Shown here: positions 58,816 to 60,000 of the stretch, one piece after another
How positions within the stretch are numbered: the stretch's first letter is position 1
Layout of the letters: every line of letters starts with the position of its first letter
Assembly (NCBI GenBank): GCA_030704615.1
Contig: CM060732.1
Coordinates: 43,011,053-43,071,052 of the forward strand
Source: Takakia lepidozioides
Lineage: Eukaryota; Streptophyta; Takakiopsida; Takakiales; Takakiaceae
DNA length: 60,000 nt
Direction: 5' to 3'
The notes under the pieces: model-generated
Told to the model about the DNA's origin: nothing
The model's database searches: none
Seen by the model: the letters and a program-made list of their open reading frames with translations, nothing else
Program-made: the position numbers and the translations under genes

Positions 58816-60000
58816 ATGGAGGCAGCAGGAAGCGGGGATTTTGCGGTAGGATGTCACTTGGCCATAAAGACAACACTCGGCGACGACATTGAGGGTCATG
58901 TGTTAACATATGATAAATCCAGCAATATTGTCGTTATTCATATCCTCTCTTCCACCCTCTATACCTGCTTGGGTGCCCTGTCATGGATGCGTAAGTGTTT
59001 GGTGCCTTAGGGTTTTATTTCTTTGCAGTCAGTAAGAGTAGTCGTGTGTAAGTGTTAAGCTTACTCACATCGAGCTGATGGATATCATGCTCCAAAGCCA
59101 TAGAGTCTCATCTGAGTTGTTCAATGCAGCTTATCTTTTATGATCTTTTAGTGAAGAGTGTAAACTGGAAAAAAAACAGAAGATTTTCTGGAGGAGTGTC
59201 TGTTACCTACTGATTGCCTTACTGCACATTTGAGCTAGGCATGTGGATTTTATGCAGGTGTCGTCTACTATTCACACGCTATTAAAGCATGAGATTAGGA
59301 ACAGTTGGCCAATGCAGCACCTGCTGGAAGGTGGAACTTTTGACTCAAATCCTAGGGACCATCCGAAAATCCCAATTAGATATACCTACGCAGAGATGAA
59401 GCTTTCATGTGTCTGGTGTTGCCGGTGCCGGGATTTTTCCCTTACAGCAATAGAATTCATGCAGAGCTAGGTGGGGATGTTTTAAGTTGTCGCAAAAGAA
59501 TGTTGGATTTAAGCTTGGGTCAGGGCATGATGTGGGAAGTTCTGTTGCAAAATCCAGTGATCTTGATCTGTGCAGACAAATAGATTATGTTCTATCCAGT
59601 TGCGAGCTATAGTGATCATACTCCCTCATCTGCAGATTAATCTTGTACTGCTACAACATTGGAATCTCTAAAACCTAAGAATGTCGGTCAAGCACTGTGT
59701 CTCACTTGATCTTTTTCATGCGTTATTTCACAATATGACTGCATAGACAAGAAGTATCGAGCAGGAAGGATGGACATAGCAGTAGACCTTGGTCACCTTG
59801 ACAAGGACCAACAGGAAAATGGCAACACTGGAGCCCGTCGGAATTTGCGGTTTTTGAAGGCAAACTTCATTAAGGAGCTGAAGCTGCTGGGACAATCAGA
59901 GGAGCTGTGCGAGTTGCAAAATCCCTACCTTGACATCACCAGTCTGCGCGCTCGAGAAGAAGCTGCCATCAGGTTTTTCTCTTGGTTCACTTTTTTGTCT
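58816..60000 (+). CDS. LSM12: LSM12-like protein, 5' part (runs off the window)
   Basis: LSM12 proteins combine an LSm fold with an anticodon-binding-like (AD) domain and associate with RNA and ataxin-2 complexes. Exon 1, 58816-58990, gives GDFAVGCHLAIKTTLGDDIE and GHVLTYDKSSNIVVIH, the LSm start. Exon 2, 59747-59972, gives ARRNLRFLKANFIKELKLLG and then LDITSLRAREEAAIR, the join into the AD domain. Phase agrees (ATG C/AC AAG). The linker between NIVVIH and ARRN is longer than I recall for angiosperm members, so the exon 1 donor or exon 2 acceptor could lie elsewhere. The next exon is outside the window. Confidence 0.8.

Overview
The window is nuclear DNA of a land plant. The genes have many short exons and GT-AG introns. 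Their products are typical of plants, and the spaces between them are full of retroposons, degenerate LINE-type pieces and decayed PPR (pentatricopeptide repeat) genes. The PLS-class, DYW-type PPR debris with wording like 'MYAKCG' and '[14 protein letters not shown]', together with SINEs and moderate GC, fits a seed-free plant (lycophyte, moss or similar) better than a flowering plant. I cannot fix the species.

Layout. 160-7031 (+): AP-4 adaptor mu subunit, 13 exons, complete. 8329-9681 (-): a DUF599-type membrane protein, 2 exons. 11402-20030 (+): a large plant-specific coiled-coil/Gln-rich protein with a conserved C-terminal domain, 15 exons, all joining in phase. 20031-23450: transposon remnants, including a probable hAT-type element nested in a LINE fragment. 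23451-25515 (-): Elongin C, 3 small exons, whose first intron carries a second LINE fragment and a long TC microsatellite. 25516-31181: SINEs, poly(A) retroposons, inverted repeats and a degenerate PPR end. 31182-31502 (-): a small unrecognised ORF with plant-style promoter signals and a uORF overlapping its start. 32050-39640 (-): a cluster of broken DYW-class PPR genes built from nearly identical ~300-bp PLS modules. 41176-41255 (-): a damaged plastid-type tRNA-Leu(UAG). 41905-55100 (-): the complete spliceosomal PRP8 gene, 26 exons (2357 codons plus stop by my junctions), with one GC-AG intron. 55598-58176: retroposon, a GGTAT-rich repeat, a broken Myb/SANT-like gene and a very strong ~485-bp hairpin. 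58816-end (+): 5' part of an LSM12-like gene.

The intact genes are housekeeping functions: vesicle adaptor, splicing core, ubiquitin-ligase adaptor and RNA-associated protein. They do not form an operon-like unit. The most unusual parts are the amplified PLS modules, the nested transposon history, the two long inverted repeats, and the small gene at 31182-31502. Exon boundaries were read by eye from conserved protein wording, splice consensus and phase, without transcripts.
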